Below are positions 1 through 6,764 of a DNA stretch of 64,000 nucleotides, piece by piece. Within the stretch, counting starts at the first letter, position 1. Every line of letters begins with the position of its first letter. Under the pieces are notes generated by a model. It was not told where the DNA came from. It did not search any database and saw nothing but the letters and a program-made list of their open reading frames with translations. The stretch spans positions 186,001 to 250,000 of the forward strand of contig NZ_KL370891.1 of assembly GCF_000702325.1 (NCBI RefSeq). The letters run 5' to 3'. This stretch comes from Thiomicrorhabdus sp. Milos-T2. GTDB lineage: Bacteria > Pseudomonadota > Gammaproteobacteria > Thiomicrospirales > Thiomicrospiraceae. A program made the position numbers and the translations under genes.

Positions 1-428
1 TTAATGCCAACGCAGAGTTAGAACGATATCAGCCCTATTCTAAGCAGTTGTTTTCAGATGATTATGAAGGGTTTCTTGGGCCTTTAGCGGGTATGCACGC
101 AGCTTGGAAATATATAGAACATGATTGGGCTGTGTTTGTGCCGTGTGATAATCCTAATATTCCCAATGATTTTGTTGAAAGGCTTATTTCGGCTTATCAA
201 AAACAACCTAATCCTATCGTAGCGGTGAATGATGGAGAACGTTTGCAACCGCTGTATTTAATGATGCATCGTTCTATGATGCTATCACTCGGCAAAGCCA
301 TTGATATGGGACATTTGAGCGTGCATCGGTGGGTAAAAGAAAATGCATTTACTCAAGCAAATTTTGCAGACTGTTGCCCGCATGCATTTAAAAATATGAA
401 TACACTTGAGAGTTTTGATAGTCATTAA
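1..428 (+). CDS. mobA: Molybdenum cofactor guanylyltransferase MobA (C-terminal part, 5' end outside window)
   Basis: The reading frame is open from base 3, so the gene begins upstream of the window; a TTG at 48 is not the real start. MobA transfers GMP from GTP to molybdopterin in the cytoplasm to make the guanine dinucleotide cofactor. Visible family marks are the NANAELERY segment near the window edge, EGFLGPLAGM, and VPCDNPNIP, the acidic metal/nucleotide site of this nucleotidyltransferase fold. About 141 residues are present of a usual 190-200. The gene stands alone at its 3' end, and a CCAGGCCTGG palindrome follows 68 bases after the stop. Assignment is firm for the family. Confidence 0.88.
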   Translation, partial: NANAELERYQPYSKQLFSDDYEGFLGPLAGMHAAWKYIEHDWAVFVPCDNPNIPNDFVERLISAYQKQPNPIVAVNDGERLQPLYLMMHRSMMLSLGKAIDMGHLSVHRWVKENAFTQANFADCCPHAFKNMNTLESFDSH

Positions 429-495
429 ATTAGTTGAAGTTCAATGACTCTATTTATTTGAAATGTATTTTACATTTATTTGAAAAAAACAACTG

Positions 496-507
496 ACCAG
501 GCCTGGT
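496..507. repeat. ACCAGGCCTGGT palindrome, copy 1
   Basis: A perfect 12-bp palindrome lies 68 bases downstream of the mobA stop, in otherwise AT-rich intergenic DNA. It is one of seventeen perfect copies of the CCAGGCCTGG core in the window. Confidence 0.9.
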
Positions 508-583
508 AAATACTTTGGTCATTAATAGTTTGTGGGTAAGCTCTTATTTTTGTATGGATATTCTGAATAGTGCGAGTATAGCC

Positions 584-616
584 TTGACAACGATTAAAAA
601 ATTCCCATAATGGGAA
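584..616 (+). promoter_or_regulatory. higBA promoter with overlapping palindromic operator
   Basis: A TTGACA box (584-589) is followed 16 bp later by CATAAT (606-611), a good sigma-70 promoter. A 15-bp palindrome, TTCCCAT-A-ATGGGAA (602-616), covers the -10 box and the predicted start of transcription near 618. This is the expected position for autorepression by the HigBA complex. The operator role is inferred from position and symmetry. Confidence 0.65.
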
Positions 617-618
617 AT

Positions 619-918
619 ATGAGAATTATTTCACGTGCAACACTTCGAAGTTTTTGGGAAAATCCTAAATATTTGGATTCTGAACAAGCATTAAAGTCTT
701 GGTTTGATGAGGCTAAACACGCGAATTGGCAAATACCTCAAGATATTAAAAGAAAATATCGAAGCGCTAGTTTTGTTGGAAATAATAGAGTTGTTTTTAA
801 CATTCATGGCAATAAATATCGGCTTGTCGTTGCTGTTAATTATAAGTTTTCAATGTGCTATATTCGTTTTGTTGGAACTCACAAAGAATATGATGCGATT
901 GATGTAAGCACTATTTAA
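619..918 (+). CDS. higB: Toxin HigB, mRNA interferase of the RelE superfamily
   Basis: The 99-residue protein starting MRIISRATLRSFW matches HigB toxins, which cut mRNA on the ribosome. Typical family segments are ALKSWFDEAKHANW, the basic stretch KRKYRSASFVGNNRVVFNIHGNKYRLV and the C-terminal CYIRFVGTHKEYD. An ATG at 610 would add MGN but lies inside the -10 box and operator, so 619 is preferred. With the predicted transcription start near 618 the message would be almost leaderless. The toxin-before-antitoxin order with a 12-base gap to higA is the usual HigBA arrangement. The pair lies beside repeat DNA, consistent with an accessory module. Confidence 0.87.
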   Translation: MRIISRATLRSFWENPKYLDSEQALKSWFDEAKHANWQIPQDIKRKYRSASFVGNNRVVFNIHGNKYRLVVAVNYKFSMCYIRFVGTHKEYDAIDVSTI

Positions 919-930
919 GGAGAGTGAGAA

Positions 931-1299
931 ATGCATATTAAACCTATCCGAACCAATCAAGATCATCAAAATGCATTAAACCGAATTGATGCTTTATTTG
1001 ATGCAGAGCACAATACTCCAGAAGGTGATGAACTTGAAGTGCTAGTTGAATTGATTCATGCCTATGAAGAAGTGCATTTCCCAATTGAAACGCCTGATCC
1101 AATTGAAGCCATTAAGTTTCGTATGGAGCAACAGGGTATGACGGATGCAGACCTAGTTCCATATCTGGGGCAAAGAAGCCGAGTAAGTGAAGTTTTAAAC
1201 CGAAAAAGAAGGCTGTCGCTTCAAATGATTCGTAAGCTGCATTCAGGCCTGAATATTCCTATTGAAGCCCTTATTACTGAATACAGACTGACGGTTTAA
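931..1299 (+). CDS. higA: Antitoxin HigA, XRE-family helix-turn-helix protein
   Basis: The 122-residue protein has the long HigA-type N-terminal region (about residues 1-60) followed by an XRE helix-turn-helix (about 65-115) containing GMTDADLVPYLGQRSRVSEV and the LNRKRRLSLQMIRKLH recognition region. It should bind and neutralise HigB and repress the shared promoter. It is preceded by a strong ribosome-binding site (GGAGAG) and is co-transcribed with higB, 12 bases away. Base positions 1241-1254 inside the gene form a 14-bp palindrome with a CAGGCCTG core, a degenerate relative of the intergenic palindrome family. Confidence 0.88.
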   Translation: MHIKPIRTNQDHQNALNRIDALFDAEHNTPEGDELEVLVELIHAYEEVHFPIETPDPIEAIKFRMEQQGMTDADLVPYLGQRSRVSEVLNRKRRLSLQMIRKLHSGLNIPIEALITEYRLTV

Positions 1300-1349
1300 T
1301 TTTTCCCACGAAATATTCCGGCGGTTTTTAACTGTAAAAAATTAAACTT

Positions 1350-1726
1350 AATCAGACAAGACACCAGTTAATTACTAACCTAACTTGATAAAAAATCATT
1401 ATTAGATTTGAGTTATTTTCCACTTTTTTGATGCTTAAAATTGAAGCTTGGACAAACGCCTTAAGTCCCCTTGTAATAAATGGTGCAAAGTTCTTAGCGT
1501 AGTGAACGGTAAAAAAACGCTGCTGTTTGAGCGTAGCGAGTTCAGCGTTTTCAGTTCACAAGCTTAGAACTTGCTCATTTATGGAGTGGGGTTTGTTTTT
1601 TGGTTACTTTTTGCCAAATTGCAAAAAGTAACGGGAAGCCTGAGTGACAAAATTTAAGGCAAAGGCGTAATATTTTAAAAGGCTTCTCAATCACTTCACT
1701 GTCTGATTAAATCTAAGCTTTTACAT
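1350..1726 (+). repeat. Long structured repeat R, copy 1
   Basis: This fills most of the 456-base gap between higA and hisI. About 377 bp recur, diverged, at 20092-20443 and, inverted, at 36940-37401. It contains a 12-bp stem (GTTACTTTTTGC, 6-base loop, complement) and an AACGCTG/CAGCGTT inverted pair. There is no credible protein: the frames differ between copies. Nothing else is seen in the gap. The copies are too structured and too similar to be chance, but no family name can be given. Confidence 0.8.
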
Positions 1727-1755
1727 TTTAACCATTTTTTTTGCAGCCGTCTCGT

Positions 1756-2211
1756 TCAAAGGTTTTTATATAAATCTTCGGGCTTAATGATTGGGTTTGT
1801 AGTGATTACCGCTTTATTATTATGTATTTCAGTATAAAAACAGCTTCTACGACCAGAGTGACAAGCTGGGCCAGTTTGATCTACTTGCAGTAAAATCGTA
1901 TCGCCATCACAGTCAAAACTTAATGATTTTAATACTTGAATTTGTCCAGACTCTTCACCCTTGCGCCAATAATTTTGACGTGAGCGAGACCAATAGCAAA
2001 CGCGTCCGGTCTCAAGGGTTTCTTGCAGAGATTTTGCATTCATCCAAGCCATCATTAAAACTTCTTTGCTATCAAACTGCTGAGCAATTGCTGGAATTAA
2101 ACCATCTTGATCAAATTTAATTTGTGATTTTAACGCGTCCCAATCAAACTCTTCACCTTGCTGAGCTTTTTCAAGTTGTTTAAAAGTGGTTTCTGAATGT
2201 TTATCGCACAT
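1756..2211 (-). CDS. hisI: Phosphoribosyl-AMP cyclohydrolase HisI
   Basis: HisI opens the purine ring of phosphoribosyl-AMP in the third step of histidine biosynthesis, using zinc. The 151-residue protein has the full HisI core from about residue 25: DGLIPAIAQQFDSKEVLMMAWMN, the metal-site SFDCDGD, and the conserved TGPACHSGRRSCFY cysteine motif near residue 115-130. It is a stand-alone HisI, not a HisIE fusion, because the pyrophosphohydrolase domain is absent. It starts 11 bases after the exonuclease gene ends and is probably co-transcribed with it. The other his genes are not in the window. Confidence 0.93.
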   Translation of the reverse strand: MCDKHSETTFKQLEKAQQGEEFDWDALKSQIKFDQDGLIPAIAQQFDSKEVLMMAWMNAKSLQETLETGRVCYWSRSRQNYWRKGEESGQIQVLKSLSFDCDGDTILLQVDQTGPACHSGRRSCFYTEIHNNKAVITTNPIIKPEDLYKNL

Positions 2212-2222
2212 ATTCTTTGCCT

Positions 2223-3290
2223 TTATTTAAGCTGAGCCAACGCGGCAAATGGGTTGTTGGTAATGGGAGCTTCTTTCTTTTTAGGTTTCTTTTCTTCTAT
2301 CTTAGACTGAGCGCCTTTTTCGAGCATCGCATTAAAAAGTTCTACGGTTGCTCGAGCATCGGCTAAGGCATCATGCGCATCACCAGGGAATTCTTTACCT
2401 AATACCACTTCATAGGCATGGGTGAGTTTGGGGGTTTTAAAGAACCAGTACATGTTTTCACTGTGCCAGCGCATGGCTCCAATTAGGTCTTTACTTAATT
2501 CTGCTGCATCTAACCAGGTGTTATAGTCTAAATCAAATGTCAGCATTTTCTTTTCGGCACTTTTTTCTAAGTACATAAAGTCACTTTCGGTGCTGTAGGC
2601 TAAAACGATATCTGCTTTAAGTAAAGTGTCGTGAATATTATCCCAGGCCTGCCCAAGAGTGGGTTGGCCTTGAACCATTTCGGTGGTGATATTATGTTTT
2701 TCGTTTTCAGGAATATCATATCCAGGATTAATTAACTGGTTAAAGAGTTCTTTACCATGAATATCACAAGCGGATAATTGAATAATATCGGCTTCCGGAT
2801 CAGTACAAACATTAGTGGCTTCTATATCAATGCAGACGACATTTTTACCCTTTAAGGTTTTAGCATGCTCTTTTAATTTAAATAGCGCATCATTACGTTT
2901 TTCTTGAATAAGCGGAATAACCTCAGAATCACAAAATTCTTTGATGAGTTCAGTCAGTTTTTTAGCAAAACGAGTCACCGACTTTGTTAAAGCTGCACGT
3001 ACGGTTTCATCTTCAGAACAGCGTTCAATAAACTGCTCAATATTAATGATTTCTTCACCAATAATAAGTTTAGACATTGACTCTTCCGCTAATTTTTTAG
3101 GGTTGTAGTCTAGCTTTTCTAAAGGAGGAATATAAATGCTGGCATTGAGTAATGATTTTTGCCCTTTTGCTGGTGAGGCCATCACTTCAACCCCTTTAAT
3201 GTTTAAGCCATCGGAGGCGGCAACCGCAACAAGATAGTCTTTAAGAGGTTGGTTACGTTTATCTAACAAAATCAGTTGTGCATTACTCAT
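2223..3290 (-). CDS. DEDDh 3'-5' exonuclease with an N-terminal domain of unknown function
   Basis: The C-terminal half (about residues 145-325) is a DnaQ-like DEDDh exonuclease. CIDIEAT carries the first Asp-Glu pair, the IVLAYSTESD region the second Asp, and the GDAHDALADARAT segment the catalytic His and last Asp. It probably degrades single-stranded DNA or RNA from the 3' end. The first roughly 140 residues match nothing I recognise; they are largely helical and contain AKKLTELIKEF. The C terminus is a lysine-rich tail ending NPFAALAQLK, which resembles the short peptide ends that bind partner proteins. The link to hisI appears to be only transcriptional. Exact substrate unknown. Confidence 0.75.
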   Translation of the reverse strand: MSNAQLILLDKRNQPLKDYLVAVAASDGLNIKGVEVMASPAKGQKSLLNASIYIPPLEKLDYNPKKLAEESMSKLIIGEEIINIEQFIERCSEDETVRAALTKSVTRFAKKLTELIKEFCDSEVIPLIQEKRNDALFKLKEHAKTLKGKNVVCIDIEATNVCTDPEADIIQLSACDIHGKELFNQLINPGYDIPENEKHNITTEMVQGQPTLGQAWDNIHDTLLKADIVLAYSTESDFMYLEKSAEKKMLTFDLDYNTWLDAAELSKDLIGAMRWHSENMYWFFKTPKLTHAYEVVLGKEFPGDAHDALADARATVELFNAMLEKGAQSKIEEKKPKKKEAPITNNPFAALAQLK

Positions 3291-3370
3291 AAGAAAGGGC
3301 TTTATGTTAAAAAATAATGAGGGGTATTGTACCGTTTATGAAAGCAGATAATTGAGAAATCAATCTATTA

Positions 3371-3385
3371 GAGACCTTTGCACGG
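3371..3385 (+). mobile_element. Solo MITE terminal repeat
   Basis: GAGACCTTTGCACG followed by G and a T run matches the end of the MITE family described elsewhere in the window, but no partner end is found nearby. It lies between the exonuclease start and the glycosyltransferase stop. It is probably a decayed element. Confidence 0.55.
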
Positions 3386-3397
3386 TTTTTTTTAATT

Positions 3398-4519
3398 TTA
3401 ATTTGGATTGGATTTGTTTTTACTATTTGAGTTCCAATCAATAGGGCTGAGATTTTGTAAATACTGTTGCGCCGCATGCGGCCAATTAAATTGTGGAATA
3501 CTTAAGTGGATATTTTCTTTAGGCAAAATCAGCGCTTGTTGAATAGCGGTTTGTAAATTGTTATGGGTTGAGCCATTTAAACCCTCAGTAATAATATCTT
3601 TTGGGCCGGTAACAGGGTAGGCGGCTACAGGCGTTCCACAAGCAATCGCTTCAATATTCACTACTCCAAAAGTATCTGTTTTGGATGGAAAAACAAAAAC
3701 ATCTGCAGAGGCATAAAATTGAGCTAATTCATTGCCTTTTTTGGCGCCTAAAAAATGGCAATGAGGGTAGGTCGCCTTTAAATGCTCTAAATCAGGGCCT
3801 TCGCCAATAATGATTTTGCTGCCTGGTATATCAATTTTTAAAAACGCCTCAATGTTTTTTTCTGGGGCAATACGCCCAACATAGAGCATGATGGGCTTTT
3901 TATAATTCATATCCTGTTTTTGTTGGGGGTTAAATACGTCTATATTGACGCCACGTGTCATTAAGGCTAAATTTTTAAACCCTTTGGCTTCAAGGTCTTG
4001 CAAGATTGATTGGCCGGGTACTAGAGTTTTTTGAGCGGGAGCATGAAAAAACCGTAATAACGAATATATTGCCACCATAGGAATAGGCAGTCGAGCTCTT
4101 ATATATTCTGGGTAGCGAGTGTGATAACCACTGGTGAAAGGGAGCTTGTTTTTGATTGCGATACGTCTTGCAAACCAACCAAGGGAACCTTCGGTGGCGA
4201 TATGAATCGCATCTGGTTTAAAGTTAAGTATTCGGTTTTCTAAATCTTTAGGTCGCCAGACACAGCGTATTTCGTGATAAGTCGGTAGCGGAAAACTTTT
4301 GTATTCTGAGGGTTGAATAATATCAACTTCAATACCCTGATGAGTGAGTTCTAAAACCAAATTGCTTAGAGTTGTCACTACGCCATTAATTTGCGGAAAC
4401 CAAGCGTCCGTTACCAGTGTTAGACGTTTAATGGGCTGTTGATTAACGGGCTCATTAAGCGATTGCAGAGTTTGATTATCTACATTTTGAATAGATGATT
4501 GAGTGGCATTAGAGTTCAT
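3398..4519 (-). CDS. GT4-family glycosyltransferase, probable diacylglycerol glycosyltransferase (Agt-like)
   Basis: The 373-residue protein has two Rossmann halves of a GT-B fold. The N-terminal half has LVTDAWFPQINGVVTTLSNL (about 34-53). The C-terminal donor domain has LYVGRIAPEKN and the EX7E-like segment SKTDTFGVVNIEAIACG (about 280-300). This is the subgroup usually labelled GDP-mannose-dependent alpha-mannosyltransferase or MgtA, which includes enzymes that add sugar to diacylglycerol. It is divergent from a PlcP-like gene across a 142-bp region with a Pho-box-like site. That pairing is known from phosphorus-saving lipid remodelling in marine bacteria. The sugar and the acceptor are inferred from context only; no signal peptide is seen, so it should act at the inner face of the membrane. 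Confidence 0.72.
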   Translation of the reverse strand: MNSNATQSSIQNVDNQTLQSLNEPVNQQPIKRLTLVTDAWFPQINGVVTTLSNLVLELTHQGIEVDIIQPSEYKSFPLPTYHEIRCVWRPKDLENRILNFKPDAIHIATEGSLGWFARRIAIKNKLPFTSGYHTRYPEYIRARLPIPMVAIYSLLRFFHAPAQKTLVPGQSILQDLEAKGFKNLALMTRGVNIDVFNPQQKQDMNYKKPIMLYVGRIAPEKNIEAFLKIDIPGSKIIIGEGPDLEHLKATYPHCHFLGAKKGNELAQFYASADVFVFPSKTDTFGVVNIEAIACGTPVAAYPVTGPKDIITEGLNGSTHNNLQTAIQQALILPKENIHLSIPQFNWPHAAQQYLQNLSPIDWNSNSKNKSNPN

Positions 4520-4583
4520 GTTTTAACTTTATATGCATTATGTTAAAAATAGATGATAGCTGGATTAAATTGTGTGGGGGTTT

Positions 4584-4616
4584 TGTTCATGTAACGGTAA
4601 TATTATTGTCAAAATA
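4584..4616 (+). promoter_or_regulatory. Putative Pho box upstream of plcP
   Basis: Three units with cores TTCAT (4586), GTAAT (4597) and GTCAA (4608) repeat at exactly 11 bp. This is the PhoB half-site spacing, and units 2 and 3 match CTGTMATAWAW at 9 and 8 of 11 positions. An extended -10-like TGGTATTAG follows about 15 bp downstream. The site lies between the divergent glycosyltransferase and plcP genes. PhoB control is inferred. Confidence 0.55.
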
Positions 4617-4661
4617 GGTTTTTAGACTGGTATTAGAAACCCTACTTTTAGAGATTGTAAT

Positions 4662-5525
4662 ATGAATAAGCACTCCCCGAATTTAAGCAGTCAAATAGAG
4701 TCACAAATTCATTTTCCAGATTGGATGACGTCAATTGCTGACGATGACTTTATTTTGGCAGAAAACAACCATGAAAAACAGCAATATAGAACCATTTTTA
4801 TTTCAGATACTCACCTTGGAAGCAAGGGGGCAAAAGCCGAATTTCTAGCGGATTTCTTAAAGTACAATCATTGCCAACAGCTCTATTTAGTGGGTGATAT
4901 TATTGATGGTTGGCGTTTAAAAAAACGTATCTATTGGCCGCAATCTCATACTAATGTCATTAGACGTATCTTAACCATGTCAAAACGTGATACAGACGTT
5001 ATTTATGTTACGGGTAATCACGATGATTTTTTACGTCGTTATTCGGGGATAGATTTTGGCAACATTAAGCTGTGTGATGAAACCGTGTTTAGCGCCGCAA
5101 ATGGTGACAAATTTTTAGTGGTTCATGGCGATAAATACGATAGTGTTGTACAAACGCATAAATGGTTAGCGATTATTGGTGACTGGGGTTATGAAACTTT
5201 AGTGGTATTAAATCGCTATTTTAATCAGTTGCGTCGTAAATTTGGGATGGGATATTGGTCGCTGTCTTCTTATGTTAAGCAACGAGTTAAAGGGGCGGTG
5301 TCGTTTATCTCGGCTTATGAAGAAGCGGTCGTTAATGATTGTAAAAAAGAAGGTTATCAAGGCGTGATTTGCGGGCATATCCATCACCCTGAAATTAGCA
5401 TGATTGATGATATCCAATACTTAAATTGCGGCGACTGGGTAGAGTCTTGTACTGCAATTGTAGAAACCTTGGAAGGTGAAATTAAGTTATTGCGTTGGAT
5501 AGAAGTGGGTCACGAAAACAATTAA
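4662..5525 (+). CDS. plcP: PlcP-like calcineurin-family phospholipase C (metallophosphoesterase)
   Basis: The 287-residue protein is a binuclear metallophosphoesterase with SDTHLGSKG (about 49), VGDIIDGW (about 77), GNHDDFL (about 117), VVHGDKYD (about 150) and CGHIHHPE (about 230). Annotation pipelines usually call this subgroup UDP-2,3-diacylglucosamine hydrolase. The WRLKKRIYWPQSHTNV and GYWSLSSYVKQRVKGAVSFI segments fit the PlcP branch, as I remember it from Sinorhizobium. PlcP hydrolyses phosphatidylcholine and phosphatidylglycerol to diacylglycerol under phosphate starvation. Neighbours supporting PlcP are a lipid-type glycosyltransferase, BtaA and Pho-box-like sites. LpxH activity cannot be excluded from sequence alone. 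Confidence 0.68.
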   Translation: MNKHSPNLSSQIESQIHFPDWMTSIADDDFILAENNHEKQQYRTIFISDTHLGSKGAKAEFLADFLKYNHCQQLYLVGDIIDGWRLKKRIYWPQSHTNVIRRILTMSKRDTDVIYVTGNHDDFLRRYSGIDFGNIKLCDETVFSAANGDKFLVVHGDKYDSVVQTHKWLAIIGDWGYETLVVLNRYFNQLRRKFGMGYWSLSSYVKQRVKGAVSFISAYEEAVVNDCKKEGYQGVICGHIHHPEISMIDDIQYLNCGDWVESCTAIVETLEGEIKLLRWIEVGHENN

Positions 5526-5537
5526 ACTTGTTCTTAA

Positions 5538-5565
5538 AGTAACTTACCAGGCCTGGTAAGTTACT
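5538..5565. repeat. Extended CCAGGCCTGG palindrome (28 bp), copy 2
   Basis: A perfect 28-bp palindrome centred on AGGCCT starts 13 bases after the plcP stop and lies between convergent plcP and the GNAT gene. A moderately T-rich stretch follows on the + strand. It may work as a bidirectional terminator. Confidence 0.85.
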
Positions 5566-5584
5566 CATTTTTATATTTATGCTC

Positions 5585-5620
5585 ATCGATTATTCTATAT
5601 AAATCGATTAGTCTATATAA
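5585..5620. repeat. Tandem 18-bp duplication
   Basis: ATCGATTATTCTATATAA is followed directly by ATCGATTAGTCTATATAA: two 18-bp units with one mismatch. They lie in the convergent intergenic region after plcP. The units are AT-rich, and no function is evident. Confidence 0.8.
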
Positions 5621-5670
5621 GCTACATAGACTAGATAGTCTGCATTTGATGTTTTTAGACTGTCTCCGTT

Positions 5671-6762
5671 TTATATCTGATTATCTTCAAGCACCTTAGG
5701 GCCAAACTTATTGAGGAGTTTTGCAAACCCTTGCATGATTAACTTTCGGCCAGGAGAGAGGTGCTGTGTGTAAAAAGCGGTATATTCAATAATGGGTTTA
5801 CCACCGCGTACGCGTTTAAAACTTCCTGCCCCAGAGCTTAGGTTCATCATTTTGCCTGATTCATAGGTCTCTTTTAATAAAACGGCCATTAATAAACGGT
5901 AAAGACCTAGCTCTTTAGGTTGAGTCGTATCGTAACCCACAATGGGCGTGGTAATGATTTCCTGTTGAGTAAATAGGGCAATGGAGGCTATGATTTTTTG
6001 GTCTTCTGGATTTCTAAAACTATAAAACTGCATAAAGCCCATTTTGTGCATTTCATATAGATAATCTGCACTAAATTGTGGGTTGAAGTGTGAATGCTTT
6101 TCAATAAACAGCATGTTAAAACACTCAGCTATATCGGTAAAATCAGATTTTACATGCTCACTAGGTTCAATCTGTGTTAAATGGGTTTTTTTCAGAAAAC
6201 TCTGATCACGTTTGGTGTGACTTCGTTTCCACCATTGTCTATCGATATTATCAAATAAATAAACTTGTCTTGCTGGAATTAACAACCAGTCATTATCCTG
6301 CAAAGCTTGCATGAGTTGTGCATTGGTATGCAAGTTTAAAGAGCGGATATTGAAGCTATGTGTTGGATAGCTATGGATAAGTTTATTGATAAGTTCTGGG
6401 ATGGATTCTGGTGACCATTTGGGTGGTAAATTAGTAGAGACTAACCAATTATTGATGGATAAGGTTTGGTTGATTTTAGCCAGTTTTAATAGTTTTTCTG
6501 CAATGCGAATAGCAACCCAAAACAGTCTACGCTGCGAGTGAGATTGAATAAGTTGTAACTCATCTTCGGCATAAGAAATATAAGCCGTGTAAGGTGAACA
6601 CACATAACTGTTGTCAAACTCTTGGTTGTTAAGTGTTGTGGGCACGGGTTCACCGTCTACAACCAGAACATCTAGATTAGTTTGCACATTGTGAATGGCT
6701 TGTTTTATACCAAGTTGTTTTAATATTTCAACGTAAGCAATGGACGGATGAGTTAAGTCCAT
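5671..6762 (-). CDS. GNAT/FemAB-like acyltransferase-fold protein of unknown substrate, linked to BtaA
   Basis: The 363-residue protein has no signal peptide or membrane segment. Its C-terminal half (about 190-340) resembles GNAT/FemAB or BioF2-type acyltransferases. Beta-strand-rich YSFRNPEDQKIIASIALF is followed by GLYRLLMAVLLKETYESGK and a conserved-looking LSSGAGSFKRVRGG loop. The N-terminal half is not recognised. It starts 2 bases after the btaA stop, so the two genes are almost certainly co-transcribed. BtaA normally works with the N-methyltransferase BtaB, but this protein lacks the SAM-binding glycine motif expected of BtaB. A plausible role is modification of the homoserine lipid head group or an acyl transfer to it; that is inference. 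I do not recognise a named family member. Confidence 0.55.
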   Translation of the reverse strand: MDLTHPSIAYVEILKQLGIKQAIHNVQTNLDVLVVDGEPVPTTLNNQEFDNSYVCSPYTAYISYAEDELQLIQSHSQRRLFWVAIRIAEKLLKLAKINQTLSINNWLVSTNLPPKWSPESIPELINKLIHSYPTHSFNIRSLNLHTNAQLMQALQDNDWLLIPARQVYLFDNIDRQWWKRSHTKRDQSFLKKTHLTQIEPSEHVKSDFTDIAECFNMLFIEKHSHFNPQFSADYLYEMHKMGFMQFYSFRNPEDQKIIASIALFTQQEIITTPIVGYDTTQPKELGLYRLLMAVLLKETYESGKMMNLSSGAGSFKRVRGGKPIIEYTAFYTQHLSPGRKLIMQGFAKLLNKFGPKVLEDNQI

Positions 6763-6764
6763 AA

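Noticed and set aside
704-907. 67-residue frame inside higB
   Set aside because: It is an out-of-frame shadow of the clear HigB reading frame.
4662-5525. LpxH (UDP-2,3-diacylglucosamine hydrolase) as the name of the phosphoesterase
   Set aside because: Motifs beyond the metal sites and the neighbouring lipid genes fit PlcP better; LpxH kept only as an alternative.
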